Part shown: positions 1 to 7,624 of the stretch, piece after piece
Position numbering within the stretch: the first letter of the stretch is position 1
How the letters are laid out: every line of letters begins with the position of its first letter
IMG/VR virus record: IMGVR_UViG_3300008450_000535
Span: 1 to 21,662 of that record
Reading direction: 5' to 3' (one strand)
Length of the DNA stretch: 21,662 nt
DNA from: a virus
Program-made: the position numbers and the translations under genes
The notes under the pieces: generated by a model
Databases searched by the model: none
What the model was told of the DNA's origin: nothing
Seen by the model: only the letters and a program-made list of their open reading frames with translations

Positions 1-233
1 TTGAACTTGGTATTTCTAAACACTACGACAACAACCAAGATGTTATTGACGAATTAGGTTCAATCGGGGAAAAGTTCATTACTGAATATATCCCGTATGA
101 TGAATTGGAAGATAGTATCTGTAATAATTGTGATGAAGATGGTAGAATATATGGCTTTACAGATGACGAAGCTAAATCTACACTTATAGCATTAAAGGAA
201 ATGTTAAAGAAAATGGATAAATATATGTCTTAA
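1..233 (+). CDS. 3' end of a gene of unknown function (partial)
   Basis: The window opens inside a gene. The frame is open from base 3 to a TAA at 231-233, giving the last 76 residues. The fragment is acidic, has one C-x2-C pair (ICNNCDEDG) near its middle and ends in a lysine-rich helix-like stretch (ALKEMLKKMDKYMS). I do not recognise it. It lies directly before a scaffold-like gene and the capsid gene, a place where a prohead protease is often found, but no protease motif is visible in these residues, so no function is assigned. The start lies outside the window. Confidence 0.7.
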   Translation, partial: ELGISKHYDNNQDVIDELGSIGEKFITEYIPYDELEDSICNNCDEDGRIYGFTDDEAKSTLIALKEMLKKMDKYMS

Positions 234-280
234 AGATTTATAGGCATATTTATCATAAACAATAAAACAAAAAATAAACT

Positions 281-832
281 ATGAAAAATATTGAAATATT
301 ACAAAAAGTAGCTGACCTAGTTGGCTTCAAGTTTTCAAGTGTTTCCCATTCCTTCGCTGAAGTAGAATTAGATGGTGGCGTAATCATCACCAATTCAACT
401 GAAGGGGAGTTTGTATTGGGTGATACGATTAGTGTTAAAAACGAAGACGGAACTTATACTATCGTTGGTAGTGGCACACATCGTTTAGCCGATGGTGTTA
501 AAATCTTTATCACAGATGAAGAAGGTAAGTTGGTTGAAATCAAAGACGCTATGGAAGATGGTGAAGAAGACGAAAGTGAAGTTATTGTTGATGCTGAAAC
601 TGAAAAGATGGAAAGCTCACAATTAGACGCATTAAAGGCTGCGATACACGATGTATTGTTTGCGTTTGAAGCACACGCTAAAGAAATTGCTGACTTGAAA
701 GCTGATTTACAAGCCTTCAAGAAAGAAGCAAAGCATAATCCGTTGAAAGAAGATACTTTGATGTCTAATGCCTTTTCAGGTGATAGACGCTATGAAATCT
801 TGAGACAGATGAAAGAAAATAACAGAAAATAA
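281..832 (+). CDS. Probable capsid scaffolding protein
   Basis: This 183-residue acidic protein probably serves as the internal scaffold on which the prohead shell assembles. The N-terminal 85 residues look beta-rich (repeated short V/I/T strands with G turns). A strongly acidic linker follows at about residues 88-108 (DAMEDGEEDESEV). A predicted coiled coil covers roughly 112-150 (LDALKAAIHDVLFAFEAHAK and onward), and the C-terminus is basic (RRYEILRQMKENNRK), which is typical of scaffold proteins that touch the capsid lattice with a charged C-terminal helix. It ends 28 bases before the major capsid gene, the classic place for a scaffold. The ATG has an A-rich leader (AAAACAAAAAATAAACT) and no Shine-Dalgarno. 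The role is inferred from position and composition; no family was recognised directly. Confidence 0.6.
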   Translation: MKNIEILQKVADLVGFKFSSVSHSFAEVELDGGVIITNSTEGEFVLGDTISVKNEDGTYTIVGSGTHRLADGVKIFITDEEGKLVEIKDAMEDGEEDESEVIVDAETEKMESSQLDALKAAIHDVLFAFEAHAKEIADLKADLQAFKKEAKHNPLKEDTLMSNAFSGDRRYEILRQMKENNRK

Positions 833-860
833 AAACCCCCAATTAAACTAAAAAAAAATT

Positions 861-1796
861 ATGAAAAATCTAAAAAACTTCAATTTTGATTTTGATACTA
901 CTGGAATGGTAGATTACTTAAACGCAAACGCTGATTTGCTTTTACACAAAATCGTTATGGATACTATTGAAAGTTCAACTTACAAAGTAGTTCCTAACAT
1001 AAAATATGGCGAACTTATCCCTGTATACGAAACAGGAGACATCAATTCTATTGCTTTCCCAGGCACATCTTGTTCTTTCACAGGCGGAACTATTGAGCTT
1101 ACTGAAAGAGAATTGAAGGTATGCCAATACAACATCCAGAAGAACTGGTGCGACGATGAGCTCAACAGAACAATTATGTCTGTTAGATTATCACCTGGTT
1201 CTTACCCACCAAACTTGGCTCCATCTGTAGAAGAAAGCTTTATGGCGGACATCGCTAAAAAGGCTTCAGTTTATGCTTCAAGAAAGTTCTGGGGTGCTGA
1301 AACTGCGACTGATGGTTGTTCGGGTGTGATAGAGCAGTTGGAAAGCGCACCTTTCACAGCTGAAACTATCAACAAAACATATACAGCGATGACTATAAGC
1401 AACGCAACTTCCGTAGCAGACCAGTACATATTGGCATTACCTGCTCCGTTAAAAGTCATCAATACTATTATGGCGTTGAACCACAACGACTTCCAAGCAC
1501 TTCAGTTGGCTTTAAGAAACCAAAACTTATTCAACTTTAACCCAGTTACTTTGGAGAACGGACAAATGGCAATCCAAATCCCATTCACTAATGTAATTGC
1601 GATTTCTTGTGAAATCCCTGCTGGTTATATGGTATTGACTAACGCTGAAAACTTGATGATGGGAACTGACTTGTTGAGCGATATTTCATCACCTATTTCT
1701 TGGTATTCTTATGACTTCCAACAAACTAGATTAAAGTTGGCGATGAAGATTGGTTCTGCTGTAGGTATTCCTTCACAGGTAGTTTTCGCAAAATAA
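861..1796 (+). CDS. Major capsid protein (HK97-fold type)
   Basis: At 311 residues this is in the normal size range for an HK97-fold shell protein. The strand-rich stretch GGTIELTERELKVCQYNIQK followed by NWCDDELNR resembles the region in Bacteroidota phage capsid proteins where a strand of the form 'R-x-L-x-V' is followed by a Cys and an acidic-Leu-containing helix start. The C-terminal part (IPFTNVIAIS, GYMVLTNAENLMMGTDLL, RLKLAMKIGSAVG) fits the end of such proteins, where a fluorescing-like 'N-L-x-x-G-x-D' patch precedes the last strands. There is no N-terminal delta domain, in line with a separate scaffold gene just upstream. The A9 leader right before ATT-ATG suggests efficient translation. 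A strong hairpin follows the stop codon. Context (scaffold before, portal and connector after) supports the call. Confidence 0.8.
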   Translation: MKNLKNFNFDFDTTGMVDYLNANADLLLHKIVMDTIESSTYKVVPNIKYGELIPVYETGDINSIAFPGTSCSFTGGTIELTERELKVCQYNIQKNWCDDELNRTIMSVRLSPGSYPPNLAPSVEESFMADIAKKASVYASRKFWGAETATDGCSGVIEQLESAPFTAETINKTYTAMTISNATSVADQYILALPAPLKVINTIMALNHNDFQALQLALRNQNLFNFNPVTLENGQMAIQIPFTNVIAISCEIPAGYMVLTNAENLMMGTDLLSDISSPISWYSYDFQQTRLKLAMKIGSAVGIPSQVVFAK

Positions 1797-1809
1797 TTAA
1801 ACAATAACT

Positions 1810-1855
1810 TTCCTATTGGTTTATAGTTCTTCGGGACTATAAACCAAATAAGGAA
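1810..1855 (+). terminator. Strong cUUCGg hairpin after the capsid gene
   Basis: Bases 1816-1829 pair with 1834-1847 without interruption (one G-U), closing on a C(TTCG)G loop at 1829-1834, the exceptionally stable UUCG tetraloop. With small bulges the stem extends to 1810/1855. No T-run follows on the + strand (AAGATAAAAAAAT), so this is not a classical intrinsic terminator. It may protect the 3' end of the capsid mRNA, act as an RNA-processing site or attenuate transcription between two virion genes. Confidence 0.7.
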
Positions 1856-1891
1856 GATAAAAAAATATAACAAAATTAAATATAAAAAATT

Positions 1892-2488
1892 ATGGCTTCT
1901 AATTGCGTAATCACAAGCGGACTAGCATTAGCTAGTTGTGTAAATAATGTTCCTGGTATTGACGAATTATTCGTTTTGACTTCAACAGGAACTTCTACAG
2001 ACGCTCAATTTGCTTCTATCACTTATGATGGTGATGGATATATTACTTCATTTTCAGCTGCTACTACAGGTTTAACTTGGCAACAAATAGACCTAGTAAG
2101 AAATAGTAGCGCTGCGTTGAACGAAGAAACTTCAATCAACCTTCCTTCGTTAGGTTTCACATTCTTAACGAAATTGTTATTTACCATTCCTGGTTATTCA
2201 CAGGAAAACACTAACCTTTACCAACAAATCGTAAAGAATACACAATCTTACTTCATCGTAAAGTTGAAGACAGGTAAGTATTTCTTGGCAGGTGCTGATG
2301 TAAATGGTGGTGGCGGAATGTATGTTGAAACAGCAGGTATTGTTTCAGGTTCATTACCAGGGGACGACCAGTTGTATTCAATCGGTTTGACTTCACAAAG
2401 TTCAATTTCCGTTCCTGAAATGTTAGTATCAACTACCTTGTCTGCTTTCGTAGCAGGTTCAGGTTTCGGTTTATACTACAACAACTAA
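1892..2488 (+). CDS. Virion structural protein, possibly tail tube or capsid decoration
   Basis: This 198-residue protein has no membrane segment and is rich in Ser, Thr, Gly and short beta strands (FTFLTKLLFTIPGY, YFIVKLKTGKYFLAGADVNG, SQSSISVPEMLVS), as expected of a self-assembling virion protein. The middle part, in which a strand pair carries K-x-G-K-Y-F-L-A-G and is followed by a Gly-rich loop and G-x-x-P-G-D-D-Q, resembles major tail proteins of Bacteroidota phages. Its position directly after the capsid gene would equally suit a decoration protein. The ATG has an A-rich leader (AAATATAAAAAATT) like that of the capsid gene, pointing to high expression. It is flanked by the UUCG hairpin before it and a G/C-rich terminator after it, so it can form its own transcription unit. 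Confidence 0.5.
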   Translation: MASNCVITSGLALASCVNNVPGIDELFVLTSTGTSTDAQFASITYDGDGYITSFSAATTGLTWQQIDLVRNSSAALNEETSINLPSLGFTFLTKLLFTIPGYSQENTNLYQQIVKNTQSYFIVKLKTGKYFLAGADVNGGGGMYVETAGIVSGSLPGDDQLYSIGLTSQSSISVPEMLVSTTLSAFVAGSGFGLYYNN

Positions 2489-2506
2489 TAAAAAAACACT
2501 TTTTAG

Positions 2507-2533
2507 TGGGGGTGTAGAAACCCCCATTTTTTT
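2507..2533 (+). terminator. Rho-independent terminator
   Basis: TGGGGGT at 2507-2513 pairs with ACCCCCA at 2520-2526 around a 6-base loop (GTAGAA) and is followed by seven T at 2527-2533. It ends transcription after the capsid and second virion genes, separating these highly expressed genes from the adhesin operon downstream. Confidence 0.9.
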
Positions 2534-2542
2534 AAGCCAAAT

Positions 2543-2782
2543 ATGTTGGAAGTTAGAAAAGAATTAAAGGTTAGAAAGGACAATACTTATGTCCCAATAA
2601 ACCGATATGTTTTGACTAATTTACGACTTGATTTAGATAGTGAAATAATTACAATAAAGGTTCTATTCTACAGGAACGATGACCTATTATTTACCAAGTT
2701 ATTTAATATGGGTAAATGTGGTGATACGAATGTGAATGACCTAATCAAACAGGTTCATCAACAAATACAAAATGAAGGTTAA
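2543..2782 (+). CDS. Small hypothetical protein
   Basis: The 79-residue product begins with a basic stretch (MLEVRKELKVRKDN) and continues with predicted strands (YVLTNLRLDLDSEIITIKVL) and a C-terminal amphipathic helix ([16 protein letters not shown]). There is no membrane segment. I do not recognise the family. The gene begins 10 bases after the terminator T-run, and its last 11 bases overlap the ATG of the large adhesin gene, so the two are probably translated together. A helper or chaperone for the adhesin is possible but is only inferred from the overlap. Confidence 0.65.
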   Translation: MLEVRKELKVRKDNTYVPINRYVLTNLRLDLDSEIITIKVLFYRNDDLLFTKLFNMGKCGDTNVNDLIKQVHQQIQNEG

Positions 2783-5027
2783 ATCATTACTTACCCAATA
2801 CTTCCAAGGCGAACAAGTGTATAACTACGGGGGACAAGTTCCAGAAATATTATTTCCAAACCCAACCCCGCCACCAAGTCCAAGTCCATCATCTACACCT
2901 TCAATCACACCTACACAAACAAAGACCCCTACGCCGACGCCAAGTATTACGGCAACGATTACCCCAACGATTACTAACACACCTACAACAACACCTACCA
3001 ATACGAAGACCCCTACGCCTACAAGGACTTCAACACAGACCCCTACACCAACGAACACAGGCACACCGACACCGACACCTACCCAATCATCATTTACTTA
3101 TTCTATGACGGATTGTATTACGGGTGGAACTTCGTTTGGAAATTACAACACATCAACTTTGATATTGGGTGATGTTGTGAAATCATCGGTAAATAATCGT
3201 TGTTATACAATTCAATCATTAGAACCATTCTATAACCCATTAGGTCAAACCCTTATTGTTGGGACTTTCCCTGATTGTCCTACTTGTATTGGTCTGTATC
3301 AATTTACGGGATTGTTGTTTGATGGTTCAAGTGCGTTAGGTGCTTGTAATGGTATTTCTACACCTGATGCTTGGGGAAATATTCCTTATTGGGAGTTCAA
3401 TACAACCCTTTATTCTAATCCATATACCTTAAATCCATATCCTGCGGGATACTTGAATGGTTATGATGGTAATGTATTACAAATTGGAAGTGGTGGTGCT
3501 GTATTAGGTATTTCAGTATGTCCTTCACCGACGCCTACACCTACCAATACAACAACCCCTACGAACACAATAACACCGACACCGACAAGAACTTCGGCAG
3601 TTATTCCTGTTCTTTCACCTACCCCGACAGAAACGCCAACGGAAACACCTACACAGACACCGACCCCAACGAATACAGAAACGCCTACGCAGACACCTAC
3701 ACTTACACAGACCAAGACCCCAACACCAACAAGTGCTCCTTGTTCTACTTTCACATTATACAATTCAGGTTCAACCACAATTATCAACACTACTTATGTT
3801 GATTGTAGTGGTATTACCCAAAATACAGGAAATATACTTTCGGGTCAAACAATAACACTTTGTGCTAAAACTATAAAATCACAAACTAATTTAGTAATAA
3901 CTAATATTGGAAGTTGTCCTTTACCAACACCTACGACTACAGCGACACCGACTATCACACCAACACAAACGACTAGTCCAACGCCAAGTTGTAATTATTA
4001 TCAAGCAATAAATGATAGTTTAAGTGGGACATTATATTATGGTTATACCGATTGTGATGGAAATGTGATTACTTATGTTGAATTACCACCTTCATCAAGT
4101 CAATTCGTATGTGGTAGGGTTGCTCCATACTATATGTCTGGGGTCAATTCATTATCGGTAAATGATTTAGGTATTTGTCCTACACCGACGCCTACCCCTT
4201 CAATTACGCCTACTAACACACCCACACCTTCAATAACCCCAACAAACACAATAACCCCAAGTATTACCCCAAGTAATACCCCAAGTATCACACCTTCAAT
4301 CACACCTACAAATACACAGACACCAACAAAGACACCTACACAGACCCCTACATCTACACCTACTAGTGTATTATTATCGGGTGGAACTACTAGCACTTTT
4401 TCTAGTGGTGGAACAACATATAGGGTTCATACATTCACTTCTAATGGAACGATAAGTGTTATTAGGGGTGGTTTTGTTGAATTATTAGTAGTCGCTGGTG
4501 GTGGCGGTGGTGGTGGTGGTAGGTCAGCTGGAGGCTCTGGTGGTGGTGGAGGTGGTGGTGGAACACTATACTTACCATCGTTCTTGGTTTCATCAAGTTC
4601 GCCTGTATCTATTGGTAATGGTGGAGCAGGTGGTGGTAATTCATCTACAGGAACTAATGGTGATAATAGTGTTGTATTCGGTCAAGTGGCATTTGGTGGT
4701 GGTGGCGGTGGTTGTAATACAGCGTCAGGTTCTAATCCAGGATTGAATGGTGGTGCTGGTGGTGGTGCCGCTTGTGGTTCTATTGCTTTTGGAACAGGTG
4801 TCGCAGGTCAAGGAACAGATGGATTACCTGGTGGCGGAAATGGTGGTTCAGGAACTTACGCAGGATATTCTGTTGGTGGAACTGGAAATGGTTGTCCTGG
4901 TGGTGGTGTTATTACAGGTGCTAATGGTGCTGCCAACACGGGTAATGGTGGTGGCGGTGGTGTCGGTTCAACAGGTTTCGGTGGAAGTGGTGGTTCAGGA
5001 ATAATTAAAATTACATACGCAATATGA
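2772..5027 (+). CDS. Large Pro/Thr-repeat adhesin with Gly-rich C-terminal domain
   Basis: This 751-residue protein is built from globular modules joined by Pro-Thr linkers. Residues 1-30 form an N-terminal anchor ([18 protein letters not shown]). Four P/T/S/N tracts follow at about 31-106, 251-321, 383-406 and 470-533. Between them lie a ~140-residue domain with several Cys, then two short related modules with the plan Y-x-D-C-x-G ... L-x-(S/G) ... C ... V-x-x-(I/L)-G-x-C-P. From about residue 540 the chain forms a Gly-rich domain: a strand pair ([20 protein letters not shown], then [14 protein letters not shown]) opens the Gly-rich fold found at the ends of many phage fibres, and [13 protein letters not shown] closes it. 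No signal peptide is seen. It sits between capsid and portal genes, so it could be a head or neck fibre instead of a tail fibre. A role in binding cells or glycans is inferred from the domains. Confidence 0.75.
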   Translation: MKVKSLLTQYFQGEQVYNYGGQVPEILFPNPTPPPSPSPSSTPSITPTQTKTPTPTPSITATITPTITNTPTTTPTNTKTPTPTRTSTQTPTPTNTGTPTPTPTQSSFTYSMTDCITGGTSFGNYNTSTLILGDVVKSSVNNRCYTIQSLEPFYNPLGQTLIVGTFPDCPTCIGLYQFTGLLFDGSSALGACNGISTPDAWGNIPYWEFNTTLYSNPYTLNPYPAGYLNGYDGNVLQIGSGGAVLGISVCPSPTPTPTNTTTPTNTITPTPTRTSAVIPVLSPTPTETPTETPTQTPTPTNTETPTQTPTLTQTKTPTPTSAPCSTFTLYNSGSTTIINTTYVDCSGITQNTGNILSGQTITLCAKTIKSQTNLVITNIGSCPLPTPTTTATPTITPTQTTSPTPSCNYYQAINDSLSGTLYYGYTDCDGNVITYVELPPSSSQFVCGRVAPYYMSGVNSLSVNDLGICPTPTPTPSITPTNTPTPSITPTNTITPSITPSNTPSITPSITPTNTQTPTKTPTQTPTSTPTSVLLSGGTTSTFSSGGTTYRVHTFTSNGTISVIRGGFVELLVVAGGGGGGGGRSAGGSGGGGGGGGTLYLPSFLVSSSSPVSIGNGGAGGGNSSTGTNGDNSVVFGQVAFGGGGGGCNTASGSNPGLNGGAGGGAACGSIAFGTGVAGQGTDGLPGGGNGGSGTYAGYSVGGTGNGCPGGGVITGANGAANTGNGGGGGVGSTGFGGSGGSGIIKITYAI
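2862..3090 (+). repeat. Pro-Thr tract 1 of the adhesin gene
   Basis: The encoded chain is an irregular PTPTPS / TPTNT repeat of about 76 residues with virtually no acidic or hydrophobic residues, as expected of an extended, stiff linker. The DNA is C/A-rich (ACACCTACACC-like units). Codons vary between units, so perfect direct repeats at DNA level stay short. Confidence 0.85.
3521..3736 (+). repeat. Pro-Thr tract 2 of the adhesin gene
   Basis: A second linker of about 70 residues ([13 protein letters not shown], then [14 protein letters not shown]) joins the first globular domain to the first small Cys module. A few Glu residues distinguish it from tract 1. An anti-sense reading frame through this tract is only the complement of the repeat. 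Confidence 0.85.
3918..3989 (+). repeat. Pro-Thr tract 3 of the adhesin gene
   Basis: A short linker of about 24 residues ([20 protein letters not shown]) separates the two small Cys-containing modules. Confidence 0.8.
4179..4371 (+). repeat. Pro-Thr tract 4 of the adhesin gene
   Basis: A linker of about 64 residues with repeated [10 protein letters not shown] / SITPSNTP units joins the second small Cys module to the Gly-rich C-terminal domain. Confidence 0.85.
4489..5003 (+). repeat. Gly-rich region of the adhesin gene
   Basis: This GGTGGTGG-rich DNA encodes runs of 4-8 glycines broken by short Ser/Asn/Ala loops, such as AGGGGGGGG and NGGAGGGN. The pattern fits the polyglycine-type domain seen at phage fibre tips. 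Val-rich frames that run through the same DNA are products of the GGT repetition. Confidence 0.8.
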
Positions 5028-5470
5028 TATACATAGAACAAAACGCAACTAACAACATTTTCGTAAATGTATCCCAATACAAGACGGGTGATTTTGGTGC
5101 CAATCCAAGATACTTGTGGAGATTACAGAACGCTCAAGGTAGAAACATAGTAAGTTTCTACCCTGAAAACGCAACATCTACATATCCATCTATGTATGCC
5201 AATCGTTATGATGTGTTTAGTTTTGATACATTCAAGAACCTTCCACAGAACTTTAATTACACAGGGGGAACACCTTGTAATATTCACTTGGATAATGAAA
5301 ACCAGTATTGGTTGGGTGTTTATGAAATGCCATCAGGTTCAACATCATATAACCCTTCAAGTGTAAAGTTGTTAAATAGTTTGGCATTTATATTTGTTCC
5401 AACAAATAACGAGTTCTATACAGGAAATACTGCGAACTTCACACCTAACAAGATATACTACAAACAATAA
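5024..5470 (+). CDS. Conserved-looking virion-associated protein of unknown role
   Basis: The ATG overlaps the stop of the adhesin gene (ATGA). The 148-residue product opens with [18 protein letters not shown] and continues with PRYLWRLQNAQGRNIVSFYP. A beta-rich N-terminus of the form 'M-I-Y-I-x-Q-N-x-T-N ... Y-L-x-x-L-x-N' is familiar to me from small proteins next to fibre and structural genes in Bacteroidota phages. The rest is rich in aromatic residues and Asn (NENQYWLGVYEMPSG), and the chain ends in KIYYKQ. No membrane segment or catalytic motif is visible. The tight overlap suggests it is made together with the adhesin, perhaps as an attachment or capping partner, but that is inference. 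Confidence 0.65.
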   Translation: MIYIEQNATNNIFVNVSQYKTGDFGANPRYLWRLQNAQGRNIVSFYPENATSTYPSMYANRYDVFSFDTFKNLPQNFNYTGGTPCNIHLDNENQYWLGVYEMPSGSTSYNPSSVKLLNSLAFIFVPTNNEFYTGNTANFTPNKIYYKQ

Positions 5471-5480
5471 AGGACTGACT

Positions 5481-5491
5481 TATATTTATAG
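5481..5491 (+). promoter_or_regulatory. TATATTTATAG motif before the portal gene
   Basis: TATATTTATAG ends four bases before the portal ATG. The same 11 bases occur at 13558-13568 before the large terminase gene, and close variants stand before the genes starting at 9787 (AATATTTATAG) and 11686 (TATATTTATTAG). It could be the -7 half of a phage-class promoter (TAnnTTTA) or a translation-initiation element. No TTTG is present at the expected distance upstream here. Confidence 0.35.
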
Positions 5492-5495
5492 AAAT

Positions 5496-6623
5496 ATGGA
5501 AAACATACAGAAACCAATAGAACCTAAAATCCATTCGTTTAATGTTGATTATCAAATCAACAGATTAGACACCCGTGAAAATAGGGAAGCAACCGAAAGA
5601 AGTAAGCCTTGGGTTATGTGGGGATTGAAAAATGATTACCCACAATTTATCCTACAAGTAAAAGAACATTCACCTACGATGTCCGTAGCGATTGATGCGA
5701 AGGTAAATATGACCTATGGTGATGGGGTTGAAATAGAAGGACTTGGTAATGTTATGGTGAATAAGTATGAAACCATAAGTGAATTATATTACAAGATTTT
5801 TAACGACATTTGGCTTTTTGGGGGGTATAGTATTGAGACCATCAAGTCCCGTGATGGCAGCAGAATTGAAAGTATTTACCACATTCCATTCCAAGATATT
5901 CGTGTTGGAAAACACGATGTAGATACACACGACAGGGAAAAGGGAACTTTTTGGTTTTGTGAAGATTGGCAGAACGCACAACAAAGAAGGGTTGTTGTAA
6001 AGTTCCATTCTTTAGATATGGAGCGTCGTGAAGGTCGTGAATTGTTCTATTGGAAGGATTACACCCCAACGATGAATAGACACTATCCTTTAACACCATA
6101 TCAATCGTCTATTGATAGTTGTGTATTAGAAGCAGAAATCTACGAGTTCCATAAGAAAAACTTGGCGTCATCACTTATGCCAAACTTATTTATTTCGTTG
6201 GTAGGAGACCCTACACCTGAAGAACGACTTTCTACATATGAAGAATTGGTTAGGTCTTATCAAGGAAAGAACGGACAAAAACTTATGTTGGCTTTCAGTA
6301 ATTCTGCTGATGAAAGACCTGTGATTGAAGCAATCAGTAATACAGGAAACGATAGTTTCTACACAGAAATATTACAGATGTGCGTTCAGGCAATTCTTAC
6401 AGGACAACAGGTTTCATCACCATTATTATTGGGTATTTCAACCTTGAATAATTCACCATTCAGTCAAAACGCAGAAGAAATAAATATCGCTTGGCGTTTG
6501 ATGTTGGAAACCACAATTAAGCCGATGGTTAGAAAAGCAAATAGCTCATTAGAAAACATTTTAGCGTTGAAATACGATAGACCAATCAAAATAATAAACA
6601 AGTTTAGAACACCCGAATTATGA
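5496..6623 (+). CDS. Portal protein
   Basis: The portal forms the ring at one capsid vertex through which DNA enters and leaves. With the ATG at 5496 the protein has 375 residues, slightly short for the family. I preferred this start because the in-frame extension to 5394 would run through the 3' end of the preceding gene and lacks conserved features. Portal signs are the N-terminal KNDYPQFILQVKEHSPTMSV and AKVNMTYGDGVE, where a Y-P ... S-x-x-x-x-x-A-I-x-x-K segment leads into G-x-G. The C-terminal half has the usual LTGQQVSSPLLLGIST region followed by a long helix (NAEEINIAWRLMLETTIKPM) and a helix ending in ILALKYD. The connector gene follows with an ATGA overlap. Its place after capsid and adhesin genes is unusual, because portals normally come before the capsid. 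Confidence 0.82.
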   Translation: MENIQKPIEPKIHSFNVDYQINRLDTRENREATERSKPWVMWGLKNDYPQFILQVKEHSPTMSVAIDAKVNMTYGDGVEIEGLGNVMVNKYETISELYYKIFNDIWLFGGYSIETIKSRDGSRIESIYHIPFQDIRVGKHDVDTHDREKGTFWFCEDWQNAQQRRVVVKFHSLDMERREGRELFYWKDYTPTMNRHYPLTPYQSSIDSCVLEAEIYEFHKKNLASSLMPNLFISLVGDPTPEERLSTYEELVRSYQGKNGQKLMLAFSNSADERPVIEAISNTGNDSFYTEILQMCVQAILTGQQVSSPLLLGISTLNNSPFSQNAEEINIAWRLMLETTIKPMVRKANSSLENILALKYDRPIKIINKFRTPEL

Positions 6624-7180
6624 TTTACTGGATAGGAGAAGATTATGTCCGTGATAATTTACCTGTAGAATATTCCCTTTTAAGTGGAAACATCTTACCT
6701 GCGCTCCAACAATCCCATTTTATCAACGCCAGGGACATCGTTGGTGATAGATTGTTTGATAAGATAAATGAATTGATTTTAACTAACACTATTGATGACC
6801 CTGCTAATGAAAGGTTCAAGTTTCTTTTGGATAATTACCTACAGAATGTAGTGTTGTATTGGACGATGGTTTATATGACTACAAACTTATTAGCAAAATA
6901 CGCAAACAGGGGGGTTCAATCACAACAAGGGGAGTTCAGTAATAATGTTGATTTATCTGTATGGAGAACCTTGAAGAATGAGTTTAGTGATTTAGCGACT
7001 TATTGGAGCCAAAGAGCGAACGATTGGTTATATTGGAACCAAAACGATTATGTCCCATATTATACCTATATGATTTCCAACGGACTTCAACCAGCAAACC
7101 CAAGAGAAAAATGGCGTAATGGTGGATTGGTTTTAGGACAACGCAGAAGGTTCAGCTATAACAATATGTGCTGTTATTGA
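6620..7180 (+). CDS. Head-tail connector-like protein (DUF6712-like)
   Basis: This 186-residue, largely helical protein is coupled to the portal by an ATGA overlap. It contains LQQSHFINARDIVGDRLFDK near residues 29-48 and a long aromatic helix pair (YLQNVVLYWTMVYMTTNLLA) and ends in a basic tail (GQRRRFSYNNMCCY). The motif 'A-x-x-x-x-I-x-x-x-L-G/D-x-x-L-(Y/F)-x-x-(I/L)' and the length match what I know of DUF6712, a family found next to capsid and portal genes in Bacteroidota phages and thought to act as an adaptor below the portal. The family name is from memory of its features and not from a search. Confidence 0.65.
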   Translation: MIYWIGEDYVRDNLPVEYSLLSGNILPALQQSHFINARDIVGDRLFDKINELILTNTIDDPANERFKFLLDNYLQNVVLYWTMVYMTTNLLAKYANRGVQSQQGEFSNNVDLSVWRTLKNEFSDLATYWSQRANDWLYWNQNDYVPYYTYMISNGLQPANPREKWRNGGLVLGQRRRFSYNNMCCY

Positions 7181-7205
7181 TAAAGTGTCTTAAACACGAA
7201 ATAAA

Positions 7206-7403
7206 GTGTATCTACCGAAGTATAATAGGGGTGAAAGCATTACGGGTTATGTATCCCGTTGTTCCGCTAGTCCTGATATGGTAAAAAATGTAGGACAGAT
7301 TGGGGTTAGACAATCTATCTGTAAAGAACACGCAGAACAAATGCGTCAAGCACTACGACAACCCTTTACTGAAGTTCCAAAGAAATTGGGACAGAAAAAG
7401 TAA
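7206..7403 (+). CDS. Small basic protein, unknown function
   Basis: A 65-residue product is read from a GTG at 7206; no ATG is available near the N-terminus and the frame is closed by TAA at 7191. The sequence (GESITGYVSRCSASPDMVKN, then VGQIGVRQSICKEHAEQMRQ) has a predicted strand followed by two helices and a Lys-rich tail, and its codon use is like that of its neighbours. Two Cys are present, but not in a zinc-ribbon spacing. It follows the connector gene by 25 bases and could belong to the same transcript. I recall similar short proteins in Bacteroidota phages but no function. The start codon is uncertain. Confidence 0.6.
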   Translation: MYLPKYNRGESITGYVSRCSASPDMVKNVGQIGVRQSICKEHAEQMRQALRQPFTEVPKKLGQKK

Positions 7404-7434
7404 TTCAATTTATTTTCTTATTAGTTTGACTTTT

Positions 7435-7459
7435 GTTCCATCAGGAACTATTTATTGTT
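7435..7459 (+). promoter_or_regulatory. Short inverted repeat and TATTTATTG leader element
   Basis: GTTCC at 7435-7439 and GGAAC at 7444-7448 form a 5-bp hairpin with an ATCA loop, followed by TATTTATTG two bases before the ATG at 7462. TTTG at 7425-7428 lies at roughly promoter distance. It may be a weak promoter with an operator-like repeat; the evidence is thin. Confidence 0.25.
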
Positions 7460-7461
7460 AT

Positions 7462-7620
7462 ATGGGAAACAATAATAAGAAGGAAATGCGACCCGTTGCG
7501 GAACGACCCCTTCACGACAAACTTACCAACAAAGATTTATTAGCAGTTAAACAACAAGAATGGTTCAGGGAATTATCCCTTGAAAAGTCCATAAACTTTT
7601 TTTGGAACTTAAAGAAATAA
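7462..7620 (+). CDS. Small hypothetical protein
   Basis: From the ATG at 7462 the product is 52 residues, charged and mostly helical (PLHDKLTNKDLLAVKQQEWF) and ends in FFWNLKK. A longer frame upstream (from 7300) would overlap the preceding gene by about 100 bases and is less likely. No motif is recognised. It lies four bases before the next gene, which has a helix-turn-helix, so the two may be co-transcribed. Confidence 0.55.
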   Translation: MGNNNKKEMRPVAERPLHDKLTNKDLLAVKQQEWFRELSLEKSINFFWNLKK

Positions 7621-7624
7621 AGTT

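Noticed and set aside
3461-3790. Reverse-strand frame rich in Gly-Val repeats opposite Pro-Thr tract 2 (similar ones at 2825-3064 and 4130-4396)
   Set aside because: These are complements of the Pro-Thr codons; no start context, and they exist only where the repeats are.
4498-5004. Val-rich + strand frames in the Gly-rich region
   Set aside because: GGTGGT read in another frame gives Val-Val; the main frame has domain structure and continuity.
5394-5495. N-terminal extension of the portal gene to 5394
   Set aside because: It would overlap the preceding gene by 77 bases and adds unconserved residues; ATG 5496 fits better.
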